Position numbers and translations under genes: made by a program. Source: a virus. Taken from it: a stretch of DNA of 38,387 nucleotides. Shown one piece after another: positions 1 through 7,616 of this stretch. The stretch spans positions 1-38,387 of IMG/VR virus record IMGVR_UViG_3300035195_000275; one strand, written 5' to 3'. Positions within the stretch are counted from its first letter, which is position 1. Every line of letters starts with the position of its first letter. Under the pieces are notes generated by a model. That model was not told the DNA's origin. It was given only the letters and a program-made list of their open reading frames with translations, and did no database searches.

Positions 1-146
1 AGAGTTTGAAAGAGAAAGAGATGGAGAGTTTCAAATGCTTAGTGAATTAGCAGTTAGAAATATTATAACAGCACATAGAATTACACCAGCTTTAGCAGGT
101 TTAGAAACTTCAGGAAAACTAGGAAGTAATGAGCAGATAAAACTAG
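1..146. repeat. Contig-end overlap, copy 1 (matches 38242-38387)
   Basis: Bases 1-146 match 38242-38387 at 143 of 146 positions. The differences are at 127 (T vs C), 133 (G vs A) and 136 (G vs A). The repeat lies inside the portal coding sequence and has no gene boundary at its ends. It is best read as the redundant overlap of a circular assembly, giving a circle of about 38,241 bp, rather than a physical terminal repeat. Confidence 0.9.
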
Positions 147-451
147 AGTATGACAAGTTTATGAACTCAGTTATAATACCTGATTTCCAAGAACCAATAT
201 TAAGAGCATTAAACAATATTATAAAAAGAGAAACTAAGTTCGGTGATTACACTTTAAGTATTTTAAATGTTTCTCCAGTTGGTAATTCTGATAGAGTAGA
301 ACTTAATGCAGTAACTACAGTAAATGAAGGTAGATTTATGATAGGTTTACAACCATTTGAGGAAGGAGATATTAGAGGTGAATTATTTATTAATCAAAAC
401 GCTGTAGCAAATATTGAAACAGAAGAAACTAAAGAAGAAATAGAAGAGTAA
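1..451 (+). CDS. Phage portal protein, C-terminal part (gene cut by contig end)
   Basis: This is the carboxyl end of the portal gene whose amino part is at 37346-38387. The frame is open from base 2 and the first 146 bases repeat the end of the window, so on the circle the two pieces join in frame into about 448 residues, a normal portal length. The portal forms the dodecameric ring at the capsid vertex through which DNA passes. The tail of the protein (last about 20 residues) is very acidic, rich in Glu. The TAA stop overlaps the ATG of the next gene by one base (TAATG), indicating translational coupling to the connector-like gene. The joining is seen directly; the function comes from motifs in the N-terminal piece. 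Confidence 0.85.
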   Translation, partial: EFERERDGEFQMLSELAVRNIITAHRITPALAGLETSGKLGSNEQIKLEYDKFMNSVIIPDFQEPILRALNNIIKRETKFGDYTLSILNVSPVGNSDRVELNAVTTVNEGRFMIGLQPFEEGDIRGELFINQNAVANIETEETKEEIEE

Positions 452-957
452 TGGCTTTAAATACAGAAATAATAACAGATGTACAGGTAGCATCCTTAGC
501 AGTTAATGATGTTGCTTTTGATGAAGCATACTTTACAAATTACATTTTAACTACTCAAAGAAAATATATTAAGCCTGTTTTAGGTGAAAAGTTTTTTAAT
601 GAGATTTTAACACAGATTGAAACAGCTACTATAACAGCAGACAATGCAGTTTTATTAGATAGTTTTATTAATTCTATGTTAGCTCATTATGTGGTTTATG
701 TTTGTTATTCTAAAGTTCATATACAGGTAACTAATCAGGGTTCTATGCTTAATGATAGTGAGTTTGGAACACAGGCTAAAAGTGGAGATTATGCACAAAG
801 TAGGGACTTTTATATATCACTAGCTGATGATATAAAGGTAACTATGATTGATTACATTTTAGAAGTTAAGAAAGAAGACAGTACTAAATATCCTTTATTT
901 AAAGACTGTGGAGAGATACCACAAGTTAATAAAAGAGGTATAATATTTTATGATTAA
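451..957 (+). CDS. Putative head-tail connector / neck protein (DUF6712-like)
   Basis: A 168-residue, mostly helical protein directly after the portal, overlapping it by one base and overlapping the next gene by one base. It contains a pattern near residues 26-47 (YFTNYILTTQRKYIKPVLG) followed by a helical segment with many Tyr and Val around residues 75-85. This resembles small Bacteroidetes phage proteins of the DUF6712 type that sit just behind portals and are thought to be adaptor or connector proteins. The position after the portal is the best support. I cannot see a catalytic motif. It could also be another neck component; the exact role is inference. Confidence 0.5.
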   Translation: MALNTEIITDVQVASLAVNDVAFDEAYFTNYILTTQRKYIKPVLGEKFFNEILTQIETATITADNAVLLDSFINSMLAHYVVYVCYSKVHIQVTNQGSMLNDSEFGTQAKSGDYAQSRDFYISLADDIKVTMIDYILEVKKEDSTKYPLFKDCGEIPQVNKRGIIFYD

Positions 958-2186
958 TGAGTTGGAGGCATAGAGATATATTAGAAGGAGAATTACACGA
1001 GGCTAAAGGATTTACAACTGCTAACAATGGTGATAGCATTTGGAGAAATGAAGAAGGTTTAAGTGAATGGACAGATAGAGAAGTTCTACCTGCTGCACTT
1101 AACTTTGTAGATGCAAGCGTAGCACCACCAACTACAGCAAATGGTGATATTTACGTTCTTTCTTTAGGTGCTTCTATTCATGCAAATTGGGGTACTGTAG
1201 CTTTAAAGGATTGGGTACGTTATGATGGTTCTTCATGGAATGTTATAACACCTAGTAAATCTATTCTATGTTATGATAAGACTTTAGATGTTTTAATGTC
1301 TTATGATGGTTCTGTATGGGCTTCTATCGGTGGTGGTGGTGGTGAGGTTAATACGTCTTCTAATAGTGGTGCAGGTGAAGGATTAGCATTATCTAAAGTA
1401 GGTTCTGATTTACCATTTAAAAGTATTACAGCAGGAACAGGAATTACTTTAACATCTAGTGCTAGTGAATTAGAAATAAGTTCTGCTGGTGGATCAAATA
1501 CAAATTTAGCTACTAACGATTTAACACAAACTGATTTAGTAAGAACTTATACAAGGTCTTCTGCTTCAGGTACTTCAAAATTGAGATTTAAAGGGGCAAG
1601 TAGTTCTTACCAATTTGAAGATGCAGGACCAATAAGTCTTTATACGGGTAACGCTGACGCGAATCCATATCCTGGTATTTCACTTTCTTCGGGGGGAGGT
1701 AATACGGGCGAAATTTCTTTTAGAGGTGGTAAAGCTACAATACAAGGTGCATCAAGCAGTTTATTTTTAAGGGGTATCGCTGATAATTCAACTTTTGTTT
1801 CTTTAATACAATTAGGGACGGATATATTAATCAATCCTAATAACAACAGAACACTAACAATTGCTAGTGACAATACAGTTTTTAAAAATAGTGCTGAAAA
1901 CACTTTTTATGGAAATATAGATAGTGATGTTTTTATATGGTCTTCACAGTCTACATTGCCAGCAGCTATAGGAAGTGAAAAATTTAGTATTCAAGAAGAC
2001 ACTTTAGTTAAAGGATCTGACACTTCAGCAAGTACGACGGGTTTTAAGGTTACAGACTCGACCAATGATAGCTTATTAGAAGTAAAGAACAACGGAGTAA
2101 TTAATGCGTCTAATTTGCCTACATCTTCAGCAGGTTTATCTAGTGGTGATATTTGGAATAATTCAGGGGTTTTAAACATAGTATAA
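957..2186 (+). CDS. Fibre/appendage-like structural protein with DUF2793-like N-terminus
   Basis: A 409-residue protein. Residues about 40-125 resemble the DUF2793 region of phage fibre proteins: alternating Asp/Gly/Trp strands such as WVRYDGSSWNVITP and a second VLMSYDGSVWASI. A five-glycine hinge follows at about 126-130. The remainder is a low-complexity, Ser/Thr/Asn/Gly-rich beta-strand repeat region typical of trimeric fibres. The C-terminal tip (GDIWNNSGVLNIV) is a pattern often seen at the end of marine flavobacterial phage fibres. It is co-transcribed with portal and connector genes and precedes the lysis genes. A role in adsorption, or as a head fibre given the head-gene neighbours, is inference. 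Confidence 0.6.
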   Translation: MSWRHRDILEGELHEAKGFTTANNGDSIWRNEEGLSEWTDREVLPAALNFVDASVAPPTTANGDIYVLSLGASIHANWGTVALKDWVRYDGSSWNVITPSKSILCYDKTLDVLMSYDGSVWASIGGGGGEVNTSSNSGAGEGLALSKVGSDLPFKSITAGTGITLTSSASELEISSAGGSNTNLATNDLTQTDLVRTYTRSSASGTSKLRFKGASSSYQFEDAGPISLYTGNADANPYPGISLSSGGGNTGEISFRGGKATIQGASSSLFLRGIADNSTFVSLIQLGTDILINPNNNRTLTIASDNTVFKNSAENTFYGNIDSDVFIWSSQSTLPAAIGSEKFSIQEDTLVKGSDTSASTTGFKVTDSTNDSLLEVKNNGVINASNLPTSSAGLSSGDIWNNSGVLNIV

Positions 2187-2196
2187 AAATAAAGAT

Positions 2197-2571
2197 ATGA
2201 TTACAATAACATTAAATGAAGAAAGTGCAATAACAGTAGGTGAACTATCTGTATATCCATCTAAAGAAAAGATAACAGGTTTTGTAGATGTTAAAACTAA
2301 TGGAGTTAGTTGGTACTTTTCTAGCATTTGGAAATATGGAACTTCTGAAGAGTTTAAAGATGAAAAAGCTGTTACTTTTGATAATTTGCCTTTTGGTTTA
2401 GATAGGTTTATATTAAATGAAGAAGGAGAAGAAAACTACCCTACAACAGATGGTGGTTATACAGATTATAGAGTAATGATTTATAGAGCTTGTGATATGT
2501 ATAAACAAGTTTTAGAAAAAGAATACCCTAATTTAGAAGGACAAATAGAAGTAACTGGAATGCCTAAATAA
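2197..2571 (+). CDS. Hypothetical protein, 124 aa
   Basis: I do not recognise this gene. It encodes a mixed alpha/beta acidic protein with an N-terminal strand-rich half (MITITLNEESAITVGEL) and a C-terminal helix rich in Tyr, Lys and Glu (RACDMYKQVLEKEYPNL). No signal peptide or membrane segment is visible. It starts 10 bases after the fibre-like gene, with an A-rich leader (aaaaataaagatATG) and no Shine-Dalgarno site, as is usual in Bacteroidetes. Its position between a fibre gene and DUF1353 suggests a small virion, fibre-accessory or assembly protein. Confidence 0.5.
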   Translation: MITITLNEESAITVGELSVYPSKEKITGFVDVKTNGVSWYFSSIWKYGTSEEFKDEKAVTFDNLPFGLDRFILNEEGEENYPTTDGGYTDYRVMIYRACDMYKQVLEKEYPNLEGQIEVTGMPK

Positions 2572-2577
2572 TATACT

Positions 2578-2730
2578 ATGAAAAAAGAAAACACACAAGA
2601 AGAAAACAAGGTTAAAAATGAAGCTTTAACCGTTATAAAACAAGCTTTAGATATAGCACTTAAAAACGGGGCTTACTCTTCATTAGAAGAAGTTAACGCT
2701 ATTTTAAATGCTTTTAAAAATATTCAGTAA
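2578..2730 (+). CDS. Small hypothetical protein, 50 aa
   Basis: A short open frame that starts 6 bases after the previous stop and ends immediately before the ATG of the DUF1353 gene, so it fits the operon exactly. The product is a charged amphipathic helical peptide (KNEALTVIKQALDIALKNG at residues 13-31, then a second helix SSLEEVNAILNAFKNI). No domain is recognised. The tight packing and helical character favour a real gene; function is unknown. Confidence 0.55.
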   Translation: MKKENTQEENKVKNEALTVIKQALDIALKNGAYSSLEEVNAILNAFKNIQ

Positions 2731-3150
2731 ATGAGTAATTTAATATTTTGCAGTCATACTAGGGTTTTTCCTATTTCTTTTGTATTAGGTAAAAAAAAGA
2801 AGCCTTATAGAATAACTAAAGAAGTTAGATACATACTTAGCAATGGCAAAGAATATATAATAGAAAAAGGCTTTAGATTAGATGGTACTAGTGTTCCTAG
2901 ACTTCTTAGATCTTTAATGCCTAGAATTAATAATAAAATAATAGGTTCTACGCTTCATGATCATATGTATATAAATGATTATTTAAGAAATGAGTTAGGA
3001 GATAAAGAAGCTAGAAAATTTGCAGACAAAGAAATGCTTTTATTTTGGAATAAATACGATCCTAAAAACAAAACAGAAAACAAAATTATGTATTTCCTAG
3101 TAAGAACTTTTGGAAAAAGAACATTTAATAAATATAAAAAAACTAATTAA
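2731..3150 (+). CDS. DUF1353 family phage protein
   Basis: A 139-residue protein with the DUF1353 signature: a beta-rich N-terminal half ending in DGTSVPR (residues 51-57), then a helical half with LHDHMY (residues 75-80, conserved His-Asp and Tyr) and a positively charged C-terminus (RTFGKRTFNKYKK). DUF1353 proteins are widespread in tailed phages, usually among tail, fibre or lysis genes, with no established biochemical role. The conserved Asp, His-Asp and Tyr resemble an active-site or metal-binding arrangement, which is inference. The ATG abuts the previous stop. Confidence 0.75.
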   Translation: MSNLIFCSHTRVFPISFVLGKKKKPYRITKEVRYILSNGKEYIIEKGFRLDGTSVPRLLRSLMPRINNKIIGSTLHDHMYINDYLRNELGDKEARKFADKEMLLFWNKYDPKNKTENKIMYFLVRTFGKRTFNKYKKTN

Positions 3151-3251
3151 ACGTATTTTTGTGTTGTTTAATGCAGTAAATATAGCCATTGGTATAATAA
3201 AAAAATGTTTTATTAAATAAAAGCTAATTTTTACTAAAAAGTATTAAATTT

Positions 3252-3689
3252 ATGCAACTAACAGACTTCTGTAATAAAATGGAAATTGAAAATGTTTTAG
3301 CTATATTGATACCTTTAATAGCAGTTCCTGTAATTGCTTTAATAGGCTTCTTTTTAAAAGGCTTATTAAAAACTATTAAAGATGATTTAGATAATCAAGG
3401 TGTAAACATTAAAAAGTTATCTGATAGGTTTAGCGATTTTCAGCTAAGTATTCAAAAAGTAGGATCAACATTAACAGCAGTAGAAAAAGATTTAGATAGG
3501 GCAAATATTAATCTAAATAAAACAAATTCACTAGCAGAAGGAAATAGTGAAAAGATAAGAGATATACAACATAGTTTATTAAATACACAGGCTAACATTC
3601 AGTTAATAAATGAAAGCACTAAAGAACATTCTGAGAAAATAGATTCTTTAGAAAAAAAAGTATTTGTTTTAAATCAAAAACTAAAATAA
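3252..3689 (+). CDS. Membrane-anchored coiled-coil protein, lysis-cassette candidate
   Basis: A 145-residue protein with one strongly hydrophobic helix (about residues 15-38, VLAILIPLIAVPVIALIGFF) and then a long coiled coil to the end, with heptads of Leu/Ile spaced by Asn/Lys/Glu. A second ATG at 3279 (residue 10) is an equally good start because it puts the membrane helix at the extreme N-terminus. The gene ends one base before the endolysin ATG. This architecture recalls XhlA-type or spanin-like lysis accessory proteins, but it could instead be a structural membrane-contact protein. The family is not certain; position beside the peptidase is the main evidence. Confidence 0.55.
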   Translation: MQLTDFCNKMEIENVLAILIPLIAVPVIALIGFFLKGLLKTIKDDLDNQGVNIKKLSDRFSDFQLSIQKVGSTLTAVEKDLDRANINLNKTNSLAEGNSEKIRDIQHSLLNTQANIQLINESTKEHSEKIDSLEKKVFVLNQKLK

Positions 3690-4088
3690 ATGTATAAGCT
3701 AGGTAGAAGATCATTAAAAAATTTAACAGGTGTTAACCCAATTTTAATAGAAATACTTAATAGAGCTTTAGAAATTAGTTCTAATAGAAAAGATGGTGTA
3801 GATTTTACTATAATAAGTACTGCAGGAATAAGAACAGCAGAACAACAAAATGAACTATTTAGAAGGGGAGTATCTAAAGCAGATGGATATAAAAAATTAT
3901 CTTACCATCAATCAGGAAATGCTTTAGATGTTGTTCCCTATGTTAATGGTGGTGCTTCCTGGGATGAAAAAGAACTTTTAAAAGTTGCTGTATGTATGCT
4001 TCAGGCTGCAAACGATTTAAACTATAAATTAGAATGGGGTGGATTTTGGAAAACATTTAAGGATTTACCACATTATCAAATTAAATAA
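3690..4088 (+). CDS. Endolysin: M15 family peptidase (D-Ala-D-Ala / L-Ala-D-Glu carboxypeptidase-like)
   Basis: A 132-residue zinc peptidase of the M15 type that cleaves peptide cross-links of the cell wall at lysis. The metal-site motif SYHQSGNALD lies at residues 71-80 (His73 and Asp80 as zinc ligands), and the second half LEWGGFWKTFKDLPHYQ at 114-130 supplies Glu115 and His128 (third zinc ligand). The upstream GIRTAEQQNELF segment (46-57) is also typical of M15C endolysins. The length is that of a stand-alone catalytic domain with no wall-binding module or signal peptide, so export should need a holin. Flanked by two membrane proteins, it forms the core of the lysis cassette. Confidence 0.9.
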   Translation: MYKLGRRSLKNLTGVNPILIEILNRALEISSNRKDGVDFTIISTAGIRTAEQQNELFRRGVSKADGYKKLSYHQSGNALDVVPYVNGGASWDEKELLKVAVCMLQAANDLNYKLEWGGFWKTFKDLPHYQIK

Positions 4089-4090
4089 CC

Positions 4091-4342
4091 ATGAAGAAAG
4101 TATTAAATATATTAGGAAGAGTTTTAAAAGGTGCTGGTGATGCTTCTACTGGTGGTGTAGTATCTGCAGTTTTAAATGCTAAAAATAGTTCTGATGGTGG
4201 AGAAGGTAAACACGATCTAGCGAAAATTTCAGGGTATTTAATAATGGGGTTTATAATATTTGGTGTTATATTCAAGGGTTTAGAAGCTGAAACTGCTGAA
4301 AGCTTAATGAAGTTAATCGTTAAATTAGGCTTTTGGGCTTAA
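4091..4342 (+). CDS. Small membrane protein, holin candidate
   Basis: An 83-residue protein starting 2 bases after the endolysin stop. The N-terminal half is polar with Gly/Ser-rich stretches. A single clear hydrophobic helix follows at about residues 46-64 (ISGYLIMGFIIFGVIFKGL), with a more amphipathic C-terminal helix (SLMKLIVKLGFWA). Size, membrane segment and location at the end of the lysis module make it a holin candidate, but the sequence is not recognised as a named holin family. It is the last gene before a terminator and the start of the early region. Confidence 0.55.
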   Translation: MKKVLNILGRVLKGAGDASTGGVVSAVLNAKNSSDGGEGKHDLAKISGYLIMGFIIFGVIFKGLEAETAESLMKLIVKLGFWA

Positions 4343-4369
4343 ATTAATTTTTTTATTTTATTGTTTATA

Positions 4370-4394
4370 CCTCGTTAACCTAGTGTTTACGGGG
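4370..4394 (+). terminator. Intrinsic terminator after lysis cassette
   Basis: The arms CCTCGTTAA (4370-4378) and TTTACGGGG (4386-4394) pair with one G-T wobble and one mismatch around a short loop, followed by CTTTCTTATTT. It separates the late transcript (portal to lysis) from the first early operon. Confidence 0.6.
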
Positions 4395-4401
4395 CTTTCT
4401 T

Positions 4402-4420
4402 ATTTAGAATCATTCTAAAT
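4402..4420. promoter_or_regulatory. Palindromic operator copy 1 (perfect 9-1-9)
   Basis: ATTTAGAAT-C-ATTCTAAAT is a perfect inverted repeat with a 1-base centre, immediately after a terminator tract and 46 nt upstream of the TATATTTG -7 element at 4467. One of six copies in this genome; the shape resembles operators of the Fur family. Confidence 0.75.
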
Positions 4421-4466
4421 AGCATAAAATGGTAGTTCATATGAATGTTTTTGATAATATAATTAC

Positions 4467-4498
4467 TATATTTGTATCACACACTAAAACAAAACAAG
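4467..4498 (+). promoter_or_regulatory. Promoter -7 element and CACTAAAACAAAAC leader
   Basis: TATATTTG (4467-4474) matches the Bacteroidetes -7 consensus TAnnTTTG. The transcript would then carry the leader CACTAAAACAAAAC (4482-4495) ending 3 nt before the ATG at 4499. The same leader recurs before other early genes. No good -33 TTTG at normal spacing is visible. Confidence 0.6.
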
Positions 4499-4777
4499 AT
4501 GAATATTTTAGAAAGTTATTACATAAGCGAAGCAGAAACATTATTAGTTAATAATAAAAACATTTCTTACTTAGTAAATTACAATGTAATTAAAGAAGTA
4601 GAAGAAGGTTTAGGATATGTTGACCATGATACTCCTTTTGATTGTGATGAAAATACTACAGAAATAGAAATAATAGAATGTTTTATCTGTAATGAAGATT
4701 TAGAAAATACTGCAGAAGTTTCTGAAAAAGATTTAGAAATTATAAAAGATTATTTATTAACTATTAACGAGCATTAA
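4499..4777 (+). CDS. Very acidic 92-aa protein, first early gene
   Basis: I do not recognise a family. The frame is open further upstream to a TTG at 4472, but that lies inside the promoter -7 element, so ATG 4499, placed 3 nt after the shared leader, is the start. The product has about 23 Asp/Glu against 4 Lys and no Arg, a net charge near -19 in 92 residues. Acidic residues are spread over the whole length. Three Cys (DCD, ECFIC) fall at the middle. As the first gene of the first early operon and a strongly acidic small protein, it is a candidate inhibitor of a host DNA-binding or defence protein by DNA mimicry; that is inference only. Confidence 0.65.
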   Translation: MNILESYYISEAETLLVNNKNISYLVNYNVIKEVEEGLGYVDHDTPFDCDENTTEIEIIECFICNEDLENTAEVSEKDLEIIKDYLLTINEH

Positions 4778-4778
4778 G

Positions 4779-5084
4779 ATGAATTTAGAAACACAAATAG
4801 AAGGATTAATTAAGGAATATAAAGACTATGGTAAAGATAGTCTTCCTTATGATATTCTTAGAGCTAAAGCAGTAGTAGAAATAGTAGAACTAATTCAAAA
4901 GAATATAGAAGTACTTAAAGAAAGAATTTACTTTCATAAATGGCACGATAAAAAAAGAATTTACATTTTAAATAAATCTATGGATAGACTAGAACAAAGA
5001 AAACAAAACGCAATTAATAATTTACTAAAACCAAATAAAAATGAAACAGTACAAGCAAAAAGATTTTATTCATCTTATAGCTAA
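4779..5084 (+). CDS. Hypothetical helical protein, 101 aa
   Basis: Unrecognised. An all-helical, charged protein with two amphipathic helices (about residues 25-48 and 55-88) separated by a basic HKWHDKKR turn, and a C-terminal tail ending FYSSYS. It begins one base after the acidic protein's stop, and its last 44 bases overlap the start of the HTH-like gene in another frame, so the three are one operon. The last 15 residues are therefore constrained by overlap. A regulatory or adaptor role in early infection is possible but unsupported. Confidence 0.55.
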   Translation: MNLETQIEGLIKEYKDYGKDSLPYDILRAKAVVEIVELIQKNIEVLKERIYFHKWHDKKRIYILNKSMDRLEQRKQNAINNLLKPNKNETVQAKRFYSSYS

Positions 5085-5367
5085 GTCTAAAGATGCAACT
5101 TTAACAGAATTAGCTGGAGTTCTAAATTTAGAATTAAGCTCATTTAGAGTAACATTAGAACGTAGCAATTTAATGCTACACCAGTTCCTAACAATTTATA
5201 AATACTTATATGGTGAAGAGTACAAAACAGATAGTTATTTCTTAGATATAATGAGAGAACTATACAACTTCACTTTAAAACAATATGTAGAAGCTATGGC
5301 AGTAGATGAAGATCAAAAAGTTATAGTAAAGCTTTACAGAAAAACTAAGATTCAATTAATAAACTAA
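5041..5367 (+). CDS. HTH-like putative DNA-binding protein, 108 aa
   Basis: Residues 10-52 look like a Cro/CI-type helix-turn-helix: HLIAKSKDATLTELAGVLNL followed by a helix ELSSFRVTLERSNL, i.e. the usual T/S-x-x-x-L-A-x-x-L spacing with a second recognition helix. The C-terminal half is helical (YFLDIMRELYNFTLKQYVEAM). The ATG at 5041 lies within the previous gene, 44 bases before its stop, implying coupling. The stop codon overlaps operator copy 2 by a base. Lying between operator copies 1 and 2, it is a natural candidate for a phage regulator of those sites. HTH assignment is by pattern only. Confidence 0.5.
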   Translation: MKQYKQKDFIHLIAKSKDATLTELAGVLNLELSSFRVTLERSNLMLHQFLTIYKYLYGEEYKTDSYFLDIMRELYNFTLKQYVEAMAVDEDQKVIVKLYRKTKIQLIN

Positions 5368-5385
5368 TTTAGAACCATTATAAAT
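5367..5385. promoter_or_regulatory. Palindromic operator copy 2 (imperfect)
   Basis: ATTTAGAAC-C-ATTATAAAT, two departures from the perfect palindrome at 4402-4420. It begins on the last base of the preceding stop codon and lies 45 nt upstream of the -7 element at 5431. Unlike the others it is not preceded by a terminator. Confidence 0.55.
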
Positions 5386-5395
5386 AAGGTTTAAT

Positions 5396-5460
5396 TAAAC
5401 TTTTTTTAAATTATAACACAAATAAATAACTAATTTCACTAAACACTAAAACAAATAAAA
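5396..5460 (+). promoter_or_regulatory. Promoter region of modification operon
   Basis: TAAACTTTTTTTAAA (5396-5410) is followed after exactly 20 nt by TAATTTCA (5431-5438), a weak TAnnTTTG-like -7, then the shared leader CACTAAAACAAAT ending 4 nt before ATG 5461. The same T-run block and 20-nt spacing occur at 10385-10427. Confidence 0.5.
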
Positions 5461-6849
5461 ATGAAACAAATTAAATTATTTAATCAAAAAGTTGAAATGA
5501 TTAGCGTAGAATCTGTAATAGGATCAGGCTATGAAGAAGAAGTAGCTAAATTAGCTATTGAAGATAAAATAGCTTACAGGGCTGCTAGAAAAAATATGCA
5601 AATACATTCAGCTATTATATTAAAAGTTGATGATGAGTTTGCAGGGTTTTTTACTTTTGAAATAAACCACGATGCTAAAGAATATTGTTTATTACAATCT
5701 GCAATGTATCCTAAATTTAAAGATGTAGAAATTTATCAAAGCATGGTAAATAAAATAATTGAAGGTAATACATATGGTTATCCTATGATAATGACAGTTT
5801 CAAAAAAACACGATTTAGAAAAGCCTTCTGTATTTGAAGAAATAGGATTTAAAGTAAACTTAGATAAAAATGATTTTAAATATATTTATTATGGAGAAGC
5901 TGAACAGGTTAGAATGAAACTTTTAGCACATACTGCAATGACTAATCTTTGGAGGTCTACATCGGGTTTATGGCTTAAAAATAAAAGATCATGGAACGCT
6001 AGAATAGATGAAGCTGGAGATAAAAACAAAGTAGCTAATCCTAGATTTGCTAGTCGTGAGGGATGTTGGCAAGGTTCTAAAGGTTTTTCAAATGTTGTAT
6101 TATCTAAAAATAAAATAATTAAAGGTAAAATAGTTCATGATGATAAAAAAACATTAAACGGTAACGCATCTGTTTTAGACCCTACTGCTTGTGAAATAAT
6201 AGCACGTTTCTTTATGCCTAAAAATGGTTCTCATGTTTATAATCCATTTGGTGGTGGTGTTCAAATGGGTTTTGTTGCTGGTGGTTGTGGTTTTAGCTAT
6301 GAATCTTCAGAAATAAGACAAAACCAATGTGATACTAATAATGATATTTGTAAAGATTTTGATAATGTTAAATGGCACTTATCAGATACTAGTAAATATA
6401 TTCCTAAAGTAAAAAGTGATTTAACTTTTAGCTGCCCACCTTATTATAGAGTTGAAAAATATATAGATTATGATGGTTTACCACCTGAAGGAGAAATAAA
6501 TCATTTAGGAAGCTATGAAGAATTTAGAGATACTTTATTTAAAGGATATAAAAACGCAATAAAAGCAATGAAAGATAATACTTTTTTTGTCGTAATGACA
6601 GGTGATAGTAGAGATAAAAACGGTGCTTATTATGGTTGTGAAGCTGAACATGAATTATTTTTTAAAGAACAAGGGTTACATATTTATAATAAAGTTATTT
6701 ATTTAGAAAGTGAGTTTACAAGGTTTTCACAAGCTAAAAAAACATTACACAGTAGAAAATACCCTAAAGCAGATCAAAAAATATATATGTTTTATAAAGG
6801 AGATATGACTAAAATTAAAGAGTTATATCCTAATATTGGAAGATTATAA
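5461..6849 (+). CDS. GNAT-like domain fused to DNA methyltransferase-like domain
   Basis: A 462-residue two-domain protein. Residues about 48-135 follow the GNAT strand order: an IHSAIILKVDDEFAGFF hairpin, a core strand YCLLQSAMYP, a helix, YPMIMTVSK, and the typical closing VFEEIGFKV at 124-132. The usual acetyl-CoA loop (Q/RxxGxG/A) is not evident. Residues about 235-450 are an AdoMet-dependent MTase of the phage DPTxCEI type: LDPTACEIIARFF at 239-251, motif I NPFGGG at 261-266, and the catalytic SCPPYY at 324-329, the form used by amino-methylating (N6A/N4C) enzymes. Many phage relatives have a ParB-like N-terminus instead. The next gene overlaps by one base (TAATG). Likely modifies phage DNA; base and group added are unknown. 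Confidence 0.7.
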   Translation: MKQIKLFNQKVEMISVESVIGSGYEEEVAKLAIEDKIAYRAARKNMQIHSAIILKVDDEFAGFFTFEINHDAKEYCLLQSAMYPKFKDVEIYQSMVNKIIEGNTYGYPMIMTVSKKHDLEKPSVFEEIGFKVNLDKNDFKYIYYGEAEQVRMKLLAHTAMTNLWRSTSGLWLKNKRSWNARIDEAGDKNKVANPRFASREGCWQGSKGFSNVVLSKNKIIKGKIVHDDKKTLNGNASVLDPTACEIIARFFMPKNGSHVYNPFGGGVQMGFVAGGCGFSYESSEIRQNQCDTNNDICKDFDNVKWHLSDTSKYIPKVKSDLTFSCPPYYRVEKYIDYDGLPPEGEINHLGSYEEFRDTLFKGYKNAIKAMKDNTFFVVMTGDSRDKNGAYYGCEAEHELFFKEQGLHIYNKVIYLESEFTRFSQAKKTLHSRKYPKADQKIYMFYKGDMTKIKELYPNIGRL

Positions 6850-7616
6850 TGAGAAGTTATAGCAAGAAAATTACCCTTACCAAAAATGGTAGGGGTATTT
6901 GGACAATAGACCCTATAATGGGCTGTAAGTCTGGAGTTGAAAAAGATAAAAAAGGTTGTTTTTCTGATTGTTATGCTGCAAGAAATGCTAGAATATATGG
7001 ATATGACTTTACAGAAAACATATTAAGAGATTTTGAAGATGAAAAACATTTAAAATCTATAATTACAAAAGCTAATAAATTAAAATTTGAATTTATAAGA
7101 ATGGGTAACTCAGGTGATCCTAGTGAAAATTGGGATCATACAATAAAAATATTAGAAAAACTTAAACCAATAAATAAAGAATTTGTAATTATTACAAGGC
7201 ATTGGAATAAATTAAATTTAGAGCAGTTAAAAAGAATTAGTAAATTAAAAGTTTGTATTAATACTTCTATATCTCCTATTGATGATGATTTACATGGTAA
7301 TATTGAGCAATATGAAATATTAAAAAATTATTGTAAATCTGTTTTAAGGTGTGTATCATTTAATTTTAACACAGATAATAAAAAAGGTATGGATTATGAT
7401 CTTATACAAAATTGGATTTTTCATAAATATGATGTTTTAGATACCGTTTTTAGATGTAGTAAATCTAATCCTTTATATAAAGAAGGAATTATAAAAATAA
7501 AAGAAACTAAATTTTTAGGTAAAAAATGTTATGTTTCTAAAAATAATCCTAAGACATATTTTGGTAACTGTGAAAATTGTTTAGAAAAATGTGGTGTTAA
7601 AATGAAAGAAACATAA
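6849..7616 (+). CDS. Three-Cys-motif protein (DUF5131 / Gp37-Gp68-like, radical-SAM-like)
   Basis: A 255-residue protein with WTIDPIMGCKSGVEKDKKG then CFSDCYAARNA, giving Cys26, Cys37 and Cys41. This is the layout of the phage DUF5131 (Gp37/Gp68) family, whose three clustered Cys and downstream strands (IRMGNSGDP, EFVIITRHWNKL, VCINTSIS) resemble a radical-SAM TIM barrel. A second Cys cluster lies near the C-terminus (Cys227, 241, 244, 248), which could hold another metal or FeS centre. It overlaps the fusion methyltransferase by one base and the MazG-like gene by one base, so the three proteins should be made together. Enzymatic activity is not established for this family. Confidence 0.65.
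   Translation: MRSYSKKITLTKNGRGIWTIDPIMGCKSGVEKDKKGCFSDCYAARNARIYGYDFTENILRDFEDEKHLKSIITKANKLKFEFIRMGNSGDPSENWDHTIKILEKLKPINKEFVIITRHWNKLNLEQLKRISKLKVCINTSISPIDDDLHGNIEQYEILKNYCKSVLRCVSFNFNTDNKKGMDYDLIQNWIFHKYDVLDTVFRCSKSNPLYKEGIIKIKETKFLGKKCYVSKNNPKTYFGNCENCLEKCGVKMKET

Noticed and set aside
1-146. Physical direct terminal repeat of a linear genome
   Set aside because: The repeat lies within the portal gene, its ends match no feature, and the copies differ at three sites; a true terminal repeat would be kept identical by replication.
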